Below, in pieces: positions 43,044-51,793 of a stretch of DNA of 64,000 nucleotides. A program made the translations under genes and the position numbers. How positions within the stretch are numbered: position 1 is the stretch's first letter; the number at the start of each line of letters is the position of its first letter. The notes beneath the pieces were generated by a model, which made no database searches, was not told where the DNA came from, and saw nothing but the letters and a program-made list of their open reading frames with translations. This DNA is from Geobacillus subterraneus (lineage in GTDB: Bacteria; Bacillota; Bacilli; Bacillales; Anoxybacillaceae), in contig NZ_CP014342.1 in the NCBI RefSeq assembly GCF_001618685.1, forward strand, positions 2,852,001-2,916,000, written 5' to 3'.

Positions 43044-45377
43044 CTACCAAATGAGCCCTTCACTTTTCGTCCGGTACCCGAGCGCCTCATCGTAAAAGTC
43101 TGACAGCGAATCGTGTCCCACATACCCGATCCCATGGACAATCGGCGGTTGGTGATCTACCCGCGCTGGAATCGCAATGACATATTGAAAAAAGCGGGTT
43201 TTAATATCAGAAAATCTCTTCCTCCGCTCCCACCGATCGCTGATTCGCAAAATGGTCTCATATTCACGAAACACTTCGCTCGCTTCCTCATCCAGCTCAA
43301 TAAAGACATTGAGTTTTTCCCCTTCTCCTTCAATCAGGTGAAAATGCGACACAGGAAGGCGGTCAACGGTTTCTTCCCCATCAAAGTACAGCGTCATCAT
43401 CCCTTTTAACAGCCGTTCGGACTCGTTATTGCTCATTCGTGCAGCCAGCGTTTCGAAATAGGCTGTAATCAACTGTAAAAATTCGCTTTCCTCTATTTTC
43501 GCTTTTCCTTTTAACAAAGCCTGTGTAATGTCTAAGCGGATCGCATCATAAATATAGCTCGCGTATAATCGCTTTTTGTTGTCTGTTAAGCGAACAATGT
43601 GCACCTTCCCTCCTCGCTGTCCGTGGCGGTTGCACCTTCCAGCTGCCTGCTGGATGGAATCCAAGGGGGCAAAGTCTCGGTAGACCACATCAAAATCAAT
43701 ATCAACCCCCGCCTCGATCAACTGCGTGCTAACGACAATCCGATACTCCCCGTTTTTCGCTGCCATGATCCGCCGCAGGCGTTCTTTTGGCGGAATATGA
43801 GTAGACAGAAACGTCATGTCCCCCTCATCTATGCCTTCGTCTAGAAAGGCACGGTATAAAGCTTTAGCACTCTCAATCGTATTCAAAATGAATAAGTACG
43901 TTTTTTCCCCATCCCACTCGATTTGCCGAGCAAACTCCTCGATCTCTAGCGGTTCGTCGATGTCTGGATGCAAGGTCACCCGGGAAAGCAGTTGAAAATA
44001 GGCCGATTCATTGACAAGGGAAACCGCTTCTGGAAACCATTTTGGATCCGTTGCCGAGCTGAAGATAAAATAACAGCCGAGTTCTTCCGCCATCGCAGCA
44101 AACAAGCGGCGAACAGCCAACCAATAACGATGAGGAACGGCCTGCACCTCATCGATGAGAATAATGGAATTGGCCAACCGATGAAATTTGCGCAGTGAAG
44201 CATTGCGGTGAGAAAAAATCGTTTCGAACAGCTGCACAAAGGTAGTCACAATCAATTCCGAATGCCAACCTTCCACCAACAGTTTCGCTGCCTCATAATC
44301 AGCGTCGTAACGCTCCTCATCTTGCCTTGTCACATAACGCATATCAGCCAGATGATGATGCGCAAGCCAAAGCTGGTGATCCTCCTGCATTCCGCTCGCA
44401 GCAAAAACGTCTTTTAGAACACTTGCCGTCTGGTCAATGATGCTGAGAAAAGGAAGACTGTAAATGATTCGGGGCGTCACCTGTTGACGGCGTTCGATTT
44501 CGTGGCGAAGACGCAAGGCAAAGTGGAGACCGGCTAACGTTTTTCCCATTCCGGTTGGCAAGTTCAACGAATACACATGATGACGCAAATCGATCGGCGC
44601 CTGATCCACTTCTTGAAACGCCCGCTCTCTCCATTCATTCAACTTCGTTTTCGGCCACGATTGTTGCTGCTTATAGCGCAGAATCAAATCAGCCGGAATG
44701 TCCTTGCGCCCGGAAAACGACCATGACTGCTTTTGCAAAATTCCAACTTCTGACTTATCTGCATCAATGAGCAGAGAGAAGAGAAACAACAGTTGCAAAT
44801 ATGGCACAAGCGAATCATTGCTTCGATTCCATTTCATGATCCAGCGGCGCAACGAGCGAGCTTCGGCAAAAAATCGTTCAATCCACGCTAACCACACTTC
44901 TTTCGTCCAAATCGCTTCTTGTCCAACACCCAAACAGGCCATCTGTTTGGATAGTGCGGAAAAGTCTGTTGCTTCAGCTTGACGTTTCAACAACGTCTTG
45001 GCCTCGTCCCCCATCCGCTTCAGTTCTTCCAGCCAATCGTCTAAATTCCCATGATGCCGCTTCACGACAAGAAACGCCAACAATCGCCAAAACTCATCCA
45101 TCCCCTTTTCTTGTAAAAAAACCGCTACGAGGACAGCCGACAAAAGCGCATGGCTTTTTAATGCAGGCGGACCTTGAAAGGAATCCGGTGATTGGATGTA
45201 TTGCTGGAAGAAGGCATGACTTTTGCCGATATCATGAAAAAGCGCAATCCACCGATTCACTTCCCCCAACTGTCCGGACTCAGCGAGACGGACGGACTTT
45301 TCAGACAAAAAGAGGGAGGAAAGCTGTTCCACCCCTCGCAAATGATCCGACAAAAAATAATGGGGATGAGAATACAT
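43044..45377 (-). CDS. cas3: type I-B CRISPR helicase-nuclease Cas3
   Basis: A 777-residue protein with the HD nuclease in front: WIALFHDIGKSH gives H48-D49, and FLVVKRHHGNLDD carries further metal ligands. The superfamily 2 helicase follows: Walker A NLPTGMGKTLAGL (about residue 277), IILIDEVQAVPHRYW (about 408, the DEAD-like box), FSSATDPKWFP, and motif VI QQAAGRCNRHGQRGG. Recruited by Cascade with crRNA bound to target, it unwinds and degrades the non-target strand. The ATG at 45377 follows GGGAGAGTAGG. All motifs are intact, so interference by the I-B system should work. Confidence 0.94.
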   Translation of the reverse strand: MYSHPHYFLSDHLRGVEQLSSLFLSEKSVRLAESGQLGEVNRWIALFHDIGKSHAFFQQYIQSPDSFQGPPALKSHALLSAVLVAVFLQEKGMDEFWRLLAFLVVKRHHGNLDDWLEELKRMGDEAKTLLKRQAEATDFSALSKQMACLGVGQEAIWTKEVWLAWIERFFAEARSLRRWIMKWNRSNDSLVPYLQLLFLFSLLIDADKSEVGILQKQSWSFSGRKDIPADLILRYKQQQSWPKTKLNEWRERAFQEVDQAPIDLRHHVYSLNLPTGMGKTLAGLHFALRLRHEIERRQQVTPRIIYSLPFLSIIDQTASVLKDVFAASGMQEDHQLWLAHHHLADMRYVTRQDEERYDADYEAAKLLVEGWHSELIVTTFVQLFETIFSHRNASLRKFHRLANSIILIDEVQAVPHRYWLAVRRLFAAMAEELGCYFIFSSATDPKWFPEAVSLVNESAYFQLLSRVTLHPDIDEPLEIEEFARQIEWDGEKTYLFILNTIESAKALYRAFLDEGIDEGDMTFLSTHIPPKERLRRIMAAKNGEYRIVVSTQLIEAGVDIDFDVVYRDFAPLDSIQQAAGRCNRHGQRGGKVHIVRLTDNKKRLYASYIYDAIRLDITQALLKGKAKIEESEFLQLITAYFETLAARMSNNESERLLKGMMTLYFDGEETVDRLPVSHFHLIEGEGEKLNVFIELDEEASEVFREYETILRISDRWERRKRFSDIKTRFFQYVIAIPARVDHQPPIVHGIGYVGHDSLSDFYDEALGYRTKSEGLIW

Positions 45378-45378
45378 C

Positions 45379-46122
45379 CTACTCTCCCTTTCCATTCGAA
45401 TAGAAAAAGACAATCCGTTCTCCTTGCGCATTCTCCCAATAATAAGGGACCGAAGCGAGGAGCGGACGCGCCCCCGCCTCGAAAATCACTTCTTCATACC
45501 GAGAAACTACCCGTGCCGGATCCATCTCCCAAGCCACTCGTTCCTTGCGATACTCTTTTCCCGGCTCTACTTTCAGCGCTTGTATGTCTCTTCCTGGGAT
45601 GACCGAACAAATAGGCACAGGCTCTTTGTCCATCGCTTCAACCCGATGAAAATCGTCTACAGCGACAAACCGTACATCTGCTAAACATTCACTCAATCCT
45701 AGACACGGCGTATAGACGCTTTTGTGCTGCCGAACGAAATCAACAAGCTGCGAAAATCGCTCATGATCGTTCATATATACGTAGCAACGGAAACGAGGAA
45801 AACGCAAAAACTCCACGCGAATTTGCGTTCGTGCTCCTTCCCGCCGTTGCTTCGGGACCCATATATTTCCTTTTGTGTTGACATAGTTGATGCCGACTCT
45901 CGTTTTTCGTACAGGTTCCATCAGGCGTACAGCCACATTCGTCGTCTCATGGTTAAACACCCGCAAATAGTCATTATCCTCTTTTCCCACTCCAACGATG
46001 GCGCCAAGCAAACCAAAAAGAGCCGTTGGGGGAATAAACGAGTGCGTCAGCGGCGAGGAAGTCGAATACATTTGGCGAAAATGGCCAAAATCGGCTCGAA
46101 CATCAAATACAAGCACATTCAT
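45379..46122 (-). CDS. cas5: type I-B Cascade subunit Cas5
   Basis: A 247-residue RAMP protein that caps the 5' handle of the crRNA. It starts MNVLVFDVRADFGHFRQMYS, the Cas5h/Cas5b form in which DxRADFGHFR is conserved, and PPTALFGLLGAIVGVGKEDN follows, with many small and aromatic residues. The start at 46122 is preferred because AGGGA is 9 bases upstream; the ATG at 46131 is too close to it. It sits between cas7 and cas3 with spacings of 15 bases and 1 base. Confidence 0.9.
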   Translation of the reverse strand: MNVLVFDVRADFGHFRQMYSTSSPLTHSFIPPTALFGLLGAIVGVGKEDNDYLRVFNHETTNVAVRLMEPVRKTRVGINYVNTKGNIWVPKQRREGARTQIRVEFLRFPRFRCYVYMNDHERFSQLVDFVRQHKSVYTPCLGLSECLADVRFVAVDDFHRVEAMDKEPVPICSVIPGRDIQALKVEPGKEYRKERVAWEMDPARVVSRYEEVIFEAGARPLLASVPYYWENAQGERIVFFYSNGKGE

Positions 46123-46137
46123 CGCACTCATTCCCTG

Positions 46138-47094
46138 TTACCGAATATCGACAGTGATTCCTTCTTTGCGCAAGCGCTCAGCCAGATTCTCACTGCACGC
46201 AAGCCTTCCGTCCTGACGCAGCTCGATGTTGGCGATGTGTTCTTTCTGTTGAACCAATACTTCAGCCAATCGCGACACATCGAGCACATAATCGCTGACA
46301 TCCCGAATTTCCTCTTCCGCTTTTTCGGTGTGAAGAGAAATATACTTATCCAACTCTCCGATATGGAAGTACGGCTCTTGATAGACGACGCGAAGAAGCA
46401 ACCGCGGAACATGTCCAACTTTCGAACGCGAAATTAAGTTTTTCGTACCTTCCCACATCGCTTCCATCAGCAACTCCACATCTTCTTCCGTTAATCCCGT
46501 GAAGCGCGCCGCCGCCTCATTGATCATCCCGTAAAAAGCAATGAGGGAATAAGGCAACACATATTCCTCACGGAACGTCTTTTGTGTCATTTGCCCACCT
46601 GAGGCAAACGCTCCGGTTCCTTTGATATACTCCATCTTCACCCGATGCAGCGATTGCCCCATTTTAAATTGGACCGGCCCTGTATGGGTAATTGAGCTTT
46701 TTTCCTTTTGATTTTTTTCGATCGGCAATGTCACGCCAAACAACCGCACATCAATGCATTGACGCAGCACTTCATCGTTGATGATTTTTTTCATTTCGCG
46801 TAAGGTCAGTTTCGATTTATCTAGTTTCTCGCCGTCTTTCACTAAAAAGTCTTCCGCCCGGGCCTTCGCATCTTGAATATACTCATCGTCTTGCGCAATT
46901 TCGCGGACAAAAATTTCTTGTTGACGATAGTCATATAAATAATCCCGAATCGTCCGTTTCAGCCGAACATCGGTGACAATATTCTTCCCCGTTTCCTCAT
47001 CGATGCGCGGCTTGTTCCCGTCAACCGGATCGCCATTCGGGTTTGCCCATTGCACATCATACAAAAAGAGCAGCTCGGAACGGTGCTTGACCAT
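46138..47094 (-). CDS. cas7: type I-B Cascade backbone subunit Cas7 (Csh2 type)
   Basis: A 318-residue protein that polymerises along the crRNA spacer. Csh2-type hallmarks: LLFLYDVQWANPNGDPVDGN at the start, then PRIDEETGKNIVTDVRLKRT, DVRLFGVTLPIEK and ITHTGPVQFKMGQSLHRV. AAGGAGGAGAAATAAT precedes the ATG. It is 1 base from the cas8b stop, which implies a strongly coupled operon and fits the need for several copies per complex. Confidence 0.94.
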   Translation of the reverse strand: MVKHRSELLFLYDVQWANPNGDPVDGNKPRIDEETGKNIVTDVRLKRTIRDYLYDYRQQEIFVREIAQDDEYIQDAKARAEDFLVKDGEKLDKSKLTLREMKKIINDEVLRQCIDVRLFGVTLPIEKNQKEKSSITHTGPVQFKMGQSLHRVKMEYIKGTGAFASGGQMTQKTFREEYVLPYSLIAFYGMINEAAARFTGLTEEDVELLMEAMWEGTKNLISRSKVGHVPRLLLRVVYQEPYFHIGELDKYISLHTEKAEEEIRDVSDYVLDVSRLAEVLVQQKEHIANIELRQDGRLACSENLAERLRKEGITVDIR

Positions 47095-47095
47095 A

Positions 47096-48811
47096 TTATT
47101 TCTCCTCCTTGTTCGCTACGATTTCTTTGACCTTCCACGATAAGTTCATCCCGCAGGCGAAATAAAAATTCAATTCATCGACAGATAATTTCCATCTTGG
47201 GGAAGAGGATAGGAATAAATGGGAAATTTCTTCCGCCAACTGTCGATGGCTCGCATAGTAAGACTCGTATTCTTCGAGTTTTCCGATGACCTTCGGAAGC
47301 AGCCCTTTGATCGCCTTCTGGTCCATCTTCAACCCCATTAATTGCTTCACAAATGGCTTGCTTCCCCGTTTTTGTTGCTGGATGTCAAGCAACATTTGCG
47401 TCAATGCCCCCAACAGGAAAACAGCTTGTTTTTCCGGAGACTCCAGCTGTCCCCCGTACGCATCAAACAACTGCGCAAATTTCCCTTGCACCGCCTTCTC
47501 TCCTTTCCTGACCAGCACGCCCGCCTGCTCTAAAAAAAGCACAACCGCAAGCGCTTGACGTGTTTTGTTGACAAACGACCAATCGCCAGCCTCATAATCA
47601 TAAAAATCAGCCCGAAGCTGCTCCATAAAAAAGGGAGCGAAAAACGAGATCGAAAGGGGCTTCTTTTGGAATACATACTCCACCACTTGCAAAAAGTACT
47701 TATCATAGACACCCGGCCGAAAAAAGGTGCGAAGAAAGCCAAAGTGAAAAGGATGGTCCCCTTCTCTATACAGAAGAGACTCCGTCGCTTTCTTCGCTTG
47801 AAACAATTCACTAATTCGCGACGGCAACACATCTTCAATCAATAACAAAATCCGCTCGGCACTTTGAATCTTCTGCAAGAACAACAGCTGAAGCGACAGG
47901 GAATTATCATAGTCTTGCATGAGCCCAAGCAAGTCTTCCTCCGTCGTCATAAAGGAATCTGCCTGCTCTTGATGAACGCGAATGTCTTTCTTTCCGTCTG
48001 TCAAATATTGAAGCAATTCATCCAATACATCCTTGCCAGCCGGAATGAGCAATGTCGGAATGACGAAATAAGAAAAACCGTAAAAGCGATAGTGCAAATG
48101 GGACTCCACAAACTTTCTTCCTTCTTCAATATGAGCTTTGCAAGATAAACAGACGGGGTAATTTCGCCACGCTTTGGCCTCGTCAAACCCTCCTGTAATA
48201 AATCCGGGCTTGTCCAACGTATAAAACCGAAACACGGATAATTTTCCGATGACCGTATCTTTGCGCTCCCCACAAATAGCGCATACTTGATCCCGAGCCG
48301 ACAACTCCATATCTTTCTCGTGAACTAGATGCAAGAAAGCATCGCGAAACGGCTCACAGTCATATAAATAGGAGCCGTTAATTTTTAGAGAAATAAGGGA
48401 ACGATCGGTTGAGAGAGAGAGTTTTTCCCTCAACTCCTGCAAGATCGCTTCCTTTTTTTGCACAAGCAATTGCTCAATCGCCCGAAGAACGGGATGATCC
48501 ATTTTGCGGGTAACCGTTCGAAACCAGCCAATGACTTTTTGTTCATATGTATTTTCAATCGTTGTAATTTTCGCCGTCGGCGAATAGTTGGCTCCGCGAG
48601 ACGAACCGGAACGAAACAAATATTTTTTGTAATCGCTTCCACATCCCTCAATCTCGCAACCTTCCCAGACAACATTCCCTTCTTCGTCCGCACGCACTGC
48701 AACAAGCACACAAGCAGGATAGCCGGGGTTCTCCACCAACTGATCCACCACTGACCCCTCTCCTTGCTTTTCAAGCACTATCTTCCCAATTTGGGCGATC
48801 GCTTCGATCAA
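47096..48811 (-). CDS. cas8b: type I-B Cascade large subunit Cas8b (Csh1 type)
   Basis: A 571-residue large subunit that recognises the PAM. It has a Csh1-type zinc motif: QVCAICGERKD (about residue 174) and PVCLSCKAHIEEG (about 198). The TTG start at 48811 (LIEAIAQIGKIVLEKQG) is chosen on two grounds: CGGAGGGG lies 7 bases upstream, and the ATG at 48847 is embedded in the promoter -10 sequence. It is first in the operon, so the operator-promoter at 48846-48875 would control the whole I-B set. No separate cas11 gene is visible; in I-B systems the small subunit can be made from an internal start in cas8b (established for the subtype, not tested here). Confidence 0.9.
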   Translation of the reverse strand: MIEAIAQIGKIVLEKQGEGSVVDQLVENPGYPACVLVAVRADEEGNVVWEGCEIEGCGSDYKKYLFRSGSSRGANYSPTAKITTIENTYEQKVIGWFRTVTRKMDHPVLRAIEQLLVQKKEAILQELREKLSLSTDRSLISLKINGSYLYDCEPFRDAFLHLVHEKDMELSARDQVCAICGERKDTVIGKLSVFRFYTLDKPGFITGGFDEAKAWRNYPVCLSCKAHIEEGRKFVESHLHYRFYGFSYFVIPTLLIPAGKDVLDELLQYLTDGKKDIRVHQEQADSFMTTEEDLLGLMQDYDNSLSLQLLFLQKIQSAERILLLIEDVLPSRISELFQAKKATESLLYREGDHPFHFGFLRTFFRPGVYDKYFLQVVEYVFQKKPLSISFFAPFFMEQLRADFYDYEAGDWSFVNKTRQALAVVLFLEQAGVLVRKGEKAVQGKFAQLFDAYGGQLESPEKQAVFLLGALTQMLLDIQQQKRGSKPFVKQLMGLKMDQKAIKGLLPKVIGKLEEYESYYASHRQLAEEISHLFLSSSPRWKLSVDELNFYFACGMNLSWKVKEIVANKEEK

Positions 48812-48845
48812 TCTATCACCCCTCCGCATCATGAGAACTAATTCC

Positions 48846-48875
48846 ATTATACCATATTTCAGGAAATATGGTATA
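48846..48875 (-). promoter_or_regulatory. cas I-B promoter with a perfect palindromic operator
   Basis: TATACCATATTTC (48848-48860) and GAAATATGGTATA (48863-48875) are perfect reverse complements 2 bases apart. On the minus strand the second half runs into an extended -10 (TGG-TATAAT, 48851-48846). No good -35 is present. A dimeric regulator binding here would cover the -10 box. Confidence 0.75.
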
Positions 48876-49224
48876 AAAATTTATAATATTTAGTGATTAT
48901 AAATCATCGTTCAAACCACAGACGAAAAAATTGGCACATAGCCCACATAATCGTTATGCATCAAAACTCCGTAACGCTTGCCCAACTCCAAGAGGGGCCC
49001 ACATAACTCCTGAAAAAATCTGTTTCACGCAAAACATCGATTAAGGAAAAAAAGGCCATGGACAACCTTTTTCCCTCCCCTATAAAAATCACGTGGTACG
49101 ATTCTCACGGAACAAGCGGCTGAAGTCAAACTTCATGAAAAAAAGGCGGTGGATAACCGCCTTCTTCTTTCCCTCTTACTCATTCAACAGGAAACACCAG
49201 GATGAGATCGACCCCCTTTCCCTC
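48876..49224. other. intergenic region with a terminator
   Basis: About 350 bases between the cas8b promoter and the Rpn copy 2 stop. No gene is supported. Near 49138-49163 the minus strand has GGCGG and CCGCC arms in AAGGCGGTTATCCACCGCC followed by seven T, a good terminator for the Rpn gene. Confidence 0.6.
49138..49163 (-). terminator. terminator of Rpn copy 2
   Basis: The minus strand reads GGCGGTTATCCACCGCC followed by TTTTTTT, about 60 bases after the stop codon at 49225. Confidence 0.8.
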
Positions 49225-50109
49225 TTACTCGCTCAGCAAGCTTCGAACCTCTTCTTCAGAAAGATCAACCAACCGGGCAATCTCGGCGGCCGTCATCCCT
49301 TTTTGCGCCATCGTCTCAATGAGCCGCTTCATTCCTTGCTTCATCCCTTGCTCAAGGCCGCGTTTTACCCCTTCTTCCAGCCCCTCTTTCTTCCCTTTTT
49401 GCTCGTAGGAGATGATCAGCTCCAACACTTTCTCTCGTTCTTTCGTTTCCATCGCCTTCACCTCGCTTTGCAGCTGTTGTTCCTCTTCCTCCGTCAGCTT
49501 CACGTACGTCTCAAAAAACCCAAGCAGCAGCCGCTGCCTTGCCTCATCGAGCTCCAACCGCACCAGCATGCGCAAAAACTCTTTTTTCAGCTCCACCTTC
49601 TCTCTTTCAGTATACCCCATTTGACTGAGCAGCGCAGCCGCGACCGGGTTGTCGTGCCGGATGTACTCCCGCCACTGCTTCTTCCGCAACGCCACCGGAA
49701 AAAAGCGAAACTGCAGCACTTCCCCAAACGGAAATTCCATCGAAAACACAGACGGTTCCTCGCGGAGAGAATCATAGTGGAAGACGGCGATCGGGACGAT
49801 GCGGGTCCGGTAGGTTTCATACAAGCGGCTGAAATAGAGGAACATGCGCTCGGCAAACGTCGGCTGGACATACCCTTGCGTTTCCACGTGCACGATGATC
49901 AGCCCGTCTTCGCCTTTCAGCTTCGTCTCGACCAGCAGATCAACGCGGTACTTTTCGCCAGCCGTCACATCAGTAAACAGCTCTTCGGATAAAAAGGACA
50001 GATGGTGGAAATCGATATGCTCGTGCATGTCGGGGAAAAAGAGGAGCAGAAACTCTTCGAAAAACGTGCGGATCAGCTCTTTGAACAGCCGATCATGGTC
50101 AATCGCCAT
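49225..50109 (-). CDS. Rpn-family PD-(D/E)XK nuclease / putative transposase (copy 2)
   Basis: A 294-residue paralog of 19107-19985 with the same plan: MAIDHDRLFKELIRTFFEEF at the start, nuclease core YRVDLLVETKLKGEDGLIIV with HVETQ (about residues 54-78), a helical middle with RLELDEARQRLLLGFFETYV, and a Gly/Lys/Glu-rich stretch GKKEGLEEGVKRGLEQGMKQ before a final helix-turn-helix-like segment (MTAAEIARLVDLSEEEVRSL). AAGGTGAGGTGATTGA precedes the ATG. It lies between the I-B promoter and the stranded CRISPR repeats. The two copies differ at many positions, so duplication within this strain is not recent. Confidence 0.8.
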   Translation of the reverse strand: MAIDHDRLFKELIRTFFEEFLLLFFPDMHEHIDFHHLSFLSEELFTDVTAGEKYRVDLLVETKLKGEDGLIIVHVETQGYVQPTFAERMFLYFSRLYETYRTRIVPIAVFHYDSLREEPSVFSMEFPFGEVLQFRFFPVALRKKQWREYIRHDNPVAAALLSQMGYTEREKVELKKEFLRMLVRLELDEARQRLLLGFFETYVKLTEEEEQQLQSEVKAMETKEREKVLELIISYEQKGKKEGLEEGVKRGLEQGMKQGMKRLIETMAQKGMTAAEIARLVDLSEEEVRSLLSE

Positions 50110-50177
50110 TCAATCACCTCACCTTGATGGTCTCTCTTTTTCTATTCGCCGTCCCCAAGGCGGCATCCTGCTCACAG

Positions 50178-50274
50178 TGAGAAATTCGTCATAGGTACGA
50201 TAAAAACGGCAGAAGGAACTCCAATTGTCACGACCGGGATGACGTTTCAATCCCTTTATAGGTACGATAAAAAC
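50178..50274 (-). CRISPR. two stranded degenerate CRISPR repeats
   Basis: A partial repeat ending CATAGGTACGATAAAAAC (to 50207), a 36-base spacer (50208-50243), and a repeat at 50244-50274 with an extra base (CTTTATAGG where the consensus has CTCATAGG). They are separated from array 2 by a small frame and the IS630 element and look like its former leader-distal end. Confidence 0.75.
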
Positions 50275-50275
50275 T

Positions 50276-50485
50276 TCACATTTTAAGACCGTACATATCC
50301 ACAAAAAACTGGTACACTTTAGGTTCGCCTAGTTGTAGGATTTCGACCACCGCTTTTTTGACTTCTTCTTTCACCTGTGATGTCCAGACAGACGTTTGAA
50401 AGTACCATCGACTGATGATTTCATCCAATTTGTCCATGTTGTCCATGTTTTGAATGTAGCCGATCAAGTCATAGATCGTGATCAT
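50276..50485 (-). CDS. hypothetical 69-residue protein
   Basis: A short frame from ATG at 50485, with GGGGGTGAAGAAACC upstream. The sequence is acidic and helical (IQNMDNMDKLDEIISRWYFQ, VKEEVKKAVVEILQLGEP) and ends YGLKM just at the degenerate repeat. It resembles nothing I can name. The IS630 end lies 32 bases upstream, so any original promoter has been displaced. It could be a real small gene or the tail of a larger one. Confidence 0.35.
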   Translation of the reverse strand: MITIYDLIGYIQNMDNMDKLDEIISRWYFQTSVWTSQVKEEVKKAVVEILQLGEPKVYQFFVDMYGLKM

Positions 50486-50616
50486 GGTTTCTTCACCCCC
50501 AGTTCATTCATTGCAACTATATACATGCTCATTGAAAAGTTAACCTTCGTATAAGTGGTTCCCACTCCGGTTATACTGCTCCTAAGGAAAAGTATGGAAA
50601 AGGAGCGGAATTCTGC

Positions 50617-51192
50617 ATGAAACGTCTCAAAATCACCAACGATCATGGATGGACACCTCGGACACTTCGCAAACAGGAACGGAAAATCAAAAACACCCTT
50701 CTTCGCCAACGGGTGATGGCGGTTCGCCTGGTCATGGAAGGCTATTTGGGCAAAGAGGTGGCCTCCATGGTCAACGTGTGCCGACAAACTGTTTCCCATT
50801 ATGTGTCGCTGTTCAACGAAGGCGGCCTTGAACTCCTGCTTCATCGGGATTTCGCCCCCGGGCGGGAGCCGTTTCTCACGGAAGAACAGCAAGAAAAGAT
50901 CAAACAGCTTGTATTGACCACCACTCCCGCGGAACTGGGCTGGGACGTCGCTTCGGCGTGGAACACCAAACTCCTGCAATCCTATGTCGCAAAGCAATTC
51001 GGTGTTTCCATTTCCCGCGAAGCGTTGCGAAAACTCCTGCACCGCAAAGGGCTGTCGTGGACACGACCGACGTACACACTGGCGAAAGGAAATCCGGATG
51101 AGCAAAAGCAATTTGAAAAACAAATGGATCTGATAAAAAAAAAACTTGATCACCAAGGAGACAGAAGATGCTGTTCTTCTGTACATCGATGA
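50617..51192 (+). CDS. IS630 transposase, first frame (DNA-binding half)
   Basis: A 191-residue frame with two helix-turn-helix regions (VNVCRQTVSHYVSLFNEGGL and FGVSISREALRKLLHRKGLS). Near its end the DNA has a run of ten A (51136-51145) where ribosomes can slip into the second frame. Full transposase would be a fusion of the two frames, as is known for many IS630 relatives. GAGCGGAATTCTGC precedes the ATG. Confidence 0.85.
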   Translation: MKRLKITNDHGWTPRTLRKQERKIKNTLLRQRVMAVRLVMEGYLGKEVASMVNVCRQTVSHYVSLFNEGGLELLLHRDFAPGREPFLTEEQQEKIKQLVLTTTPAELGWDVASAWNTKLLQSYVAKQFGVSISREALRKLLHRKGLSWTRPTYTLAKGNPDEQKQFEKQMDLIKKKLDHQGDRRCCSSVHR

Positions 51193-51685
51193 AACCCATA
51201 TCCGCTCTTACCATGTCTTGCGGTCCACATGGTCGGAAGTCGGCCGCCAAAAACAAGTGCCGACGTTCGGCCATCATGCCCACGTATCGCTGTTTGGCGC
51301 GGTCAACATCCACGATGGCGAAACGGTGCTTCATCAAACGACCGCTGCCAATGCCGCGACGTTCTTGGATTTCTTGAGAATGCTCAAACAGCGCTATTTA
51401 GACCGTCTCATGGTTTTGGTGTTGGATAACGCCCGCATTCACCATGCCAAAATGGTCAAGGAGTTTTTGCGGGAAGAAGGACAGTGTTTTCACTTTATTT
51501 ACCTTCCTCCGTATTCTCCGCAACTGAACCCGATCGAACGCTTGTGGAAATGGCTGAAAGACACCGTGATCGCCAATGTGTTTCACAAAAATCGAAACGA
51601 TATCGTCCAGGCCATTGCTCGGTTTGTCCACTACATCCACGAACGTCCGGAGGAAGTGCTGCAACGCTTAGGGTGTGCAGGATGA
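51146..51685 (+). CDS. IS630 transposase, second frame (DDE catalytic half)
   Basis: A 179-residue frame with the full DDE set: Asp in LLYIDETHIRSYHV, Asp in VLVLDNARIHHAK and Glu in PQLNPIERLWKWLK. It is read after frameshifting from the first frame, and the internal ATG may not be used. All three acidic residues are present, so the element is probably mobile. Confidence 0.88.
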   Translation: MITKETEDAVLLYIDETHIRSYHVLRSTWSEVGRQKQVPTFGHHAHVSLFGAVNIHDGETVLHQTTAANAATFLDFLRMLKQRYLDRLMVLVLDNARIHHAKMVKEFLREEGQCFHFIYLPPYSPQLNPIERLWKWLKDTVIANVFHKNRNDIVQAIARFVHYIHERPEEVLQRLGCAG

Positions 51686-51793
51686 GAAGTTAACTCTTTA
51701 TGTTGCATGTATATAGTAGACACAAGCAGATTTCCCGGTTCGCTGTGCCGAATCTAATCCCGGATTCCAGGCCTTCTTTGATCATCTGCCGAA

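Larger units (their letters stand above)
50517..51716 (+). mobile_element. IS630-family element (copy 2, intact)
   Basis: 1,200 bp with terminal inverted repeats CTATATACATGC (50517-50528) and GCATGTATATAG (51705-51716), extending inward through AGTTAAC. Two overlapping frames encode the transposase. The decayed copy at 21059-22162 is its sibling. It lies between the stranded CRISPR repeats and array 2. Confidence 0.92.

Noticed and set aside
48976-49220. Possible tracrRNA or a second CRISPR-linked RNA near the I-B promoter
   Set aside because: No anti-repeat was found, and there is no type II or V gene in the window; the only clear structure is the Rpn terminator.
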